Shown in pieces: positions 6,246 to 9,604 of a stretch of DNA of 9,604 nt; within the stretch, counting starts at the first letter, position 1, and every line of letters begins with the position of its first letter. Made by a program: the position numbers and the translations under genes. The notes under the pieces were generated by a model, which worked only from the letters and a program-made list of their open reading frames with translations, did not search any database and was not told where the DNA came from. Source of the stretch: an uncultured Collinsella sp. (GTDB lineage Bacteria > Actinomycetota > Coriobacteriia > Coriobacteriales > Coriobacteriaceae); contig CATWCP010000036.1 of the NCBI GenBank assembly GCA_958349325.1, forward strand, positions 1 to 9,604. Direction: 5' to 3'.

Positions 6246-8136
6246 GACCGCAGCCCAAGCACGCCCGGCCGACCTCAAGCGCACTGTGCGTCGCTTACTC
6301 TCCTACATGGGGCATGCCAAGTTCTCGTTGCTCGCGGTGGGCGTGCTCGCCTCCGTCGCCGCCATCGCGAGCCTCGCCGGCACCTACATGGTGCGCCCCA
6401 TCGTTAACGGTTTGGCCACGGGCGGGGAGGAACTGCTTGCCAAGCAGGTCATCCTGACGGCGATCATCTACGCTGCGGGCGTGCTCTCGGCCCTGGGCTA
6501 CTCGCAGATTATGGTGCGCGCGGCCCAACACGTGGTGTCCGATATTCGCCGCGACCTGTTCGCGCACATCCAGACGCTGCCGCTCAGTTATTTTGACAGC
6601 ACGCGCTCGGGCGACATCATGAGTTTTTTCACCAACGACGTCGACACCGTCTCCGAGGCGCTTAACAACAGCTTTGCCAACGTGATTCAGGCCGCCATTC
6701 AGGTTGTGGGCACCACGGCCATGCTCATCATCCTTAACTGGCAGCTCACGATTATCACACTCGTGTGCGATGCGGCCATTGTGCTGTATGCGCGCTACTC
6801 GGGCGCGCGCTCTAAGCGTTTCTTTGCCGCCCAGCAGGCATCGCTTGGCGACCTGGACGGATATATCGAAGAGATGGTCTCGGGCCAAAAGGTCATCAAG
6901 GTCTTTAACCGTGAGGCAGCGAATGTCGCCGGCTTCACCTGCCGCAACGACGAGCTTCGCCGCACCGGTACCGCCGCCGTGAGCTATGCCAACTCCATGG
7001 TGCCCATGACCGTCGTGATTGGCTATGTCAACTATGCCATCGTCGCCGTGGCGGGCGGCATGCTCTGCATCAAGGGGCTCGCCGATGTGGGCGCACTTGC
7101 AAGCTACCTGGTCTTTGTGCGCCAGGCCGCCATGCCCATCAACCAATTTACGCAGCTCGGCAACTTCTTGCTCAACGCGTTGGCCGGTGCCGAGCGCCTG
7201 TTTGCGGCTATGGACCTTGAGCCCGAGGTGGACGAGGGCTGCGTGGAGCTGGTGCAGACGGGCGACGCCGCGTGGGCGTGGAAGATTCCCGAGGGCCAGG
7301 GCGTGGGCGCGTACGGGCACTTGCATGACGTGGCAGCCGTTGATGAGTCGGGCCGCGCGGTGGCCGCCGACGGCACCGAGCTCACGTGCGGCTTGGTCCC
7401 GCTTGCCGGCGACGTGCGCTTCCATGCCGTGGACTTTTCCTACGTGCCGGGCGCCCGCGTGCTCACGGACCTCAACCTGTTTGCCAAGCCGGGGCAAAAG
7501 ATTGCGTTTGTGGGCTCCACGGGCGCCGGCAAGACGACCATTACCAACCTCATCAACCGCTTCTACGAGGTCGATGACGGCGAGATCACGTACGACGGCA
7601 TCGACGTCAAGCACATTGCCAAGGCCAGCCTGCGCGGGTCGCTCGGCATTGTGCTGCAGGACACGCACCTGTTTAGCGGCACCATTGCGCAGAACATCCG
7701 CTTTGGCAAGCTCGACGCGACCGACGAGGAGGTGCGCGCCGCTGCCGAGGCCGCCTGCGCCGACTCGTTTATCCGCCGCCTGCCGCGGGGCTACGACACA
7801 CCGGTCACGGCCGACGGCGCCAACCTGTCGCAGGGTCAGCGTCAGCTGCTCGCCATCGCGCGCGTGGCCGTCGCCGATCCGCCGGTGCTCATCCTGGACG
7901 AGGCCACGAGTTCCATCGACACGCGTACCGAAAAGCTCATCGAGCGCGGTATGGACCGCATCATGCGCGGACGCACCACCTTTATGATCGCGCATCGCCT
8001 GTCCACCGTCCGCGATGCCGACGCCATCATGGTCCTCGAACACGGCCGCATCATCGAGCGCGGCACGCACGAAGAGCTGCTCGCCCAGCACGGCGAGTAC
8101 TGGCAGCTGGCGCATGGCTTAAAAGAGCTGGATTAA
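6238..8136 (+). CDS. ABC exporter half-transporter, catalytic subunit
   Basis: This 632-residue protein is the partner of the preceding gene, with which it overlaps by 8 bases. The ATG at 6238 has GGAAGGGGG about 8 bases upstream; although the frame stays open far upstream, that DNA codes for the first subunit. It has six transmembrane helices (about 28-320), a long linker (331-391), then an ATPase domain with Walker A GSTGAGKTT (426-434), Q-loop Gln474, Walker B LILDEATS (551-558) with catalytic Glu555, and switch His586 (IAHRLST). Its signature is LSQGQ (530-534) rather than LSGGQ. In a head-to-tail dimer that altered signature faces the degenerate Walker B and Q-for-H of the first subunit, so all lesions fall on one site and the other site stays active. 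The linker, with WAWKIPEG and LVPLAGDVRF, is longer than the usual few residues but typical of this branch. Export of drugs or metabolites is inferred from family. Confidence 0.95.
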   Translation: MPKTAAQARPADLKRTVRRLLSYMGHAKFSLLAVGVLASVAAIASLAGTYMVRPIVNGLATGGEELLAKQVILTAIIYAAGVLSALGYSQIMVRAAQHVVSDIRRDLFAHIQTLPLSYFDSTRSGDIMSFFTNDVDTVSEALNNSFANVIQAAIQVVGTTAMLIILNWQLTIITLVCDAAIVLYARYSGARSKRFFAAQQASLGDLDGYIEEMVSGQKVIKVFNREAANVAGFTCRNDELRRTGTAAVSYANSMVPMTVVIGYVNYAIVAVAGGMLCIKGLADVGALASYLVFVRQAAMPINQFTQLGNFLLNALAGAERLFAAMDLEPEVDEGCVELVQTGDAAWAWKIPEGQGVGAYGHLHDVAAVDESGRAVAADGTELTCGLVPLAGDVRFHAVDFSYVPGARVLTDLNLFAKPGQKIAFVGSTGAGKTTITNLINRFYEVDDGEITYDGIDVKHIAKASLRGSLGIVLQDTHLFSGTIAQNIRFGKLDATDEEVRAAAEAACADSFIRRLPRGYDTPVTADGANLSQGQRQLLAIARVAVADPPVLILDEATSSIDTRTEKLIERGMDRIMRGRTTFMIAHRLSTVRDADAIMVLEHGRIIERGTHEELLAQHGEYWQLAHGLKELD

Positions 8137-8184
8137 CCCGTTCGAGCACGATGCTTTGATCCCTCCGTGCCCCTCACCTCGACT

Positions 8185-8250
8185 CAAACCATCACAACAT
8201 TCGACGTTTTTTGCCAAAATCGGGAAAAGCATCGAATGTTGTGATGGTTT
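8185..8250. repeat. Palindromic repeat, left copy; possible terminator
   Basis: A perfect 19-base inverted repeat, AAACCATCACAACATTCGA (8186-8204) and its complement (8232-8250), encloses a 27-base centre that itself pairs partly (T-rich left half against GGGAAAAGC). The 64 bases 8185-8248 recur at 9427-9490 with one difference (T at 8220, A at 9462). RNA from either strand would fold into a very long hairpin. Here five Ts (8248-8252) follow the right arm, 50 bases past the ABC operon stop, so this copy could act as an intrinsic terminator. The sequence-level repetition suggests a dispersed REP-like or MITE-like element rather than a plain terminator. Confidence 0.9.
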
Positions 8251-8351
8251 TTCTGCCACTCGACCGGGTGGAATCGCTTTCTTGCGCACGAAGGTGTGCG
8301 GACCCGTGGGCAGGGGAATAAGGTTGGTTATCCGACTCCATTGGAGGGCTC

Positions 8352-9389
8352 ATGGACCTGCCGATCGTCCTGTCCCATAAGACTGCCTGGCTGTACCACA
8401 ACGTGGCACGTCCGTCCGAGCCGCTCTCGAGAGCAAGCAGTCTATACGATGAGGACTCGCTTGCTAACGAGGCGGAACCGACCGCGAGCCTGCCCAAATT
8501 GGGACTCGATGCCAAGGGGCTGAGGGCTTCAACGGCAGTTGGGATCGTTGCCGACTATCTGGTTTCGCTTGGTATTCCACGAGAAGAGCTCGATCATATC
8601 GACACGCTCGTCAACTTCGATTTTGAGCGCTCGACGCCGGCTGGATTTAGGTGTCACGTGTTTGGGGCGCCGGTACCTCCAGGCCATCTTATCGAAGTGG
8701 CAGAGGGCCTTCTGGTGGTTGATGAGGTCATGTGCTTTGTCCAGGCGGGTTCGTGGATGAGCGAACCCGAGCAGCTGGAATATGGCTACGAAATCTGCGC
8801 CCGATACCATTTGAATCACCTGTCGACAGGCGATTATATCGAGATGGGGCAGAGGCATACCGTTGCCGATTTGAATGCTTATTGCAATGAGAACCGATCT
8901 CGTCAGGGGGCCATACGCGCGGCTGCCGTGCTCAGGCGCGTGCACGATGGCGCGCGGTCGCCCATGGAGACGGCCACCGCAATCATGGTTGTAGCAAAAC
9001 GTTCCCAGGGAGGGCTGGGATACGCCAAGATCGAGCTCAACCATCGGGTCGATGTTCCCAACGAGTTCAAGTATCTCGCAAAGGCCGGGTATTTCGAAAT
9101 CGACGTATATGCGCCTGCGAGCGGTACGGGGATTGAATACAACGGCTCGGACCATCTTGATAAACAGCGCAGCGCGTCGGATGCGGAGCGTATGACCGTG
9201 CTGAGCGCGCTGGGCTTTAGAATGATCGTCCTCACCGGGACTCAGTTTGCCCACCAGCTGCAATTGCACCGGGCGATGAACGCCATCGCGCTCGCTATGG
9301 GCCTTAAGTGCGACCGAAGCGAAGCGTTCCAGAAACGTCAGAACGACCTGCGGGAATTCGTGATTCGGCACTGGGACGGCGGCCTTTAG
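8352..9389 (+). CDS. Putative PDDEXK (DUF559/Vsr-like) nuclease-domain protein
   Basis: A 345-residue cytoplasmic protein without signal peptide or membrane helices. The C-terminal third has the order of a restriction-like nuclease fold: SPMETA with Glu206 on the first helix, EIDVYAP with Asp251, IEYNGSDH with Glu262 and His268, then DAER (Asp277, Arg280), LSALGFRMIVLT and a closing helix. DUF559 and Vsr-type endonucleases share this E...D...E-x-DG-x-x-H...D-x-x-R plan, although the usual E-x-K lysine is not obvious. The N-terminal part opens VLSHKTAWLYHNVAR, and the middle (about 98-155) reads like the AbiEi-type proteins of Coriobacteriia, where similar proteins occur in many copies; that likeness is from memory. 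GGAGGG (8343-8348) lies just before the ATG and supports the start. Codons are less GC-biased than in the ABC genes, suggesting accessory origin. The leader carries a six-pair hairpin (8284-8299) of unknown meaning. No partner gene is adjacent; the target and role are unknown. Confidence 0.65.
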   Translation: MDLPIVLSHKTAWLYHNVARPSEPLSRASSLYDEDSLANEAEPTASLPKLGLDAKGLRASTAVGIVADYLVSLGIPREELDHIDTLVNFDFERSTPAGFRCHVFGAPVPPGHLIEVAEGLLVVDEVMCFVQAGSWMSEPEQLEYGYEICARYHLNHLSTGDYIEMGQRHTVADLNAYCNENRSRQGAIRAAAVLRRVHDGARSPMETATAIMVVAKRSQGGLGYAKIELNHRVDVPNEFKYLAKAGYFEIDVYAPASGTGIEYNGSDHLDKQRSASDAERMTVLSALGFRMIVLTGTQFAHQLQLHRAMNAIALAMGLKCDRSEAFQKRQNDLREFVIRHWDGGL

Positions 9390-9426
9390 GGGCGCTTTGG
9401 TCCTTCTACGGGGTGCTGCGGGCAGG

Positions 9427-9490
9427 CAAACCATCACAACATTCGACGTTTTTTGCCAAAAACGGGAAAAGCATCGAATGTTGTGATGGT
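9427..9490. repeat. Palindromic repeat, right copy
   Basis: Second copy of the 64-base element, 63 of 64 identical and in the same orientation as the left copy, 1242 bases away. The perfect arms are 17 bases here, ACCATCACAACATTCGA (9430-9446) and its complement (9474-9490). The flanking bases differ from those of the left copy on both sides, so the element has defined edges. There is no T-run after the right arm, so intrinsic termination is unlikely at this copy. It begins 38 bases after the nuclease gene stop. Confidence 0.9.
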
Positions 9491-9576
9491 CTGTGCTGAG
9501 GATGGGCTTGGAAAGACCGTTTTGCTCGAAGCGACCTGTCCTGTCGTACGGGTGTCGGCATGATTCTCTCGTGGGG

Positions 9577-9582
9577 TATTAT
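9577..9582 (+). promoter_or_regulatory. Possible -10 element at the right edge
   Basis: TATTAT matches the -10 consensus at 5 of 6 positions in otherwise GC-rich intergenic DNA (9491-9604) and could serve a gene beginning beyond the window. No convincing -35 lies 16-18 bases upstream (GTCGGC at 9554-9559). Nothing else is recognisable in these last 114 bases. Confidence 0.2.
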
Positions 9583-9604
9583 GTTTTCCGAAGAATAAAA
9601 CGCC

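Noticed and set aside
6295..8115. A 606-codon open frame on the minus strand opposite the second ABC subunit
   Set aside because: Long antisense frames are expected opposite GC-rich genes; the translation is His/Arg/Gly-rich, has no domain and lies wholly inside a clear gene.
8156..8380. A 74-codon plus-strand frame across the left palindrome, and a similar one at 9308-9499 across the right
   Set aside because: Both share the peptide SQHSTFFAK only because the repeat is open in that frame; there is no ribosome binding site, and each overlaps a real gene or runs through a hairpin.
8185..9490. CRISPR array
   Set aside because: There are only two repeats, 1178 bases apart with a gene between them, and they are palindromic elements rather than a repeat-spacer series.
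8176..9500. Composite transposon with target-site duplication
   Set aside because: The bases outside the two repeats do not match each other, the gene does not resemble a transposase, and the repeats are direct rather than inverted copies (though each is itself a palindrome).

Overview
The window looks like chromosome of a high-GC Gram-positive gut bacterium, most likely a Coriobacteriia member close to Collinsella. This is inferred from the GC-rich third codon positions, an actinobacterial-style ligA, and a 345-residue protein whose layout resembles a paralogous family I remember from Coriobacteriia. No database search was possible, so the genus is a judgement.

Layout, left to right. Bases 1-316 hold no gene I can name; they end in a clear ribosome binding site for ligA. 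ligA (317-2545, +) encodes a complete NAD-dependent DNA ligase. A 59-codon reading frame (2545-2724, +) overlaps its stop codon in a TAATG arrangement. Converging on it from the other strand is a MATE-family efflux transporter (4157-2811, -). Just beyond the MATE stop, on the same strand, is a short open stretch that could be the worn-down C-terminus of a regulator.

The 258-base gap between the MATE gene and the next gene carries two divergent promoters. The MATE promoter has a 19-base spacer filled by a palindrome, the layout used by MerR-family activators. The rightward promoter has a consensus -35 and a near-consensus -10, with several TATTC/GAATA half-sites around it. It drives two ABC exporter half-transporters (4416-6245 and 6238-8136, overlapping by 8 bases). 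The pair should form a heterodimer with one degenerate and one catalytic ATP site. Thus two unrelated drug or metabolite export systems sit back to back under separate control.

The right end is accessory in character. A 345-residue protein with a C-terminal PDDEXK-like nuclease domain (8352-9389, +) lies between two nearly identical 64-base palindromic repeats (8185-8248 and 9427-9490) in the same orientation. The first repeat is followed by five Ts and may end the ABC transcript; the second is not. The repeat-gene-repeat block, the MerR-type promoter without an intact regulator in view, and the frame behind ligA are the parts most worth a second look. I do not see a complete, clearly new multi-gene system.
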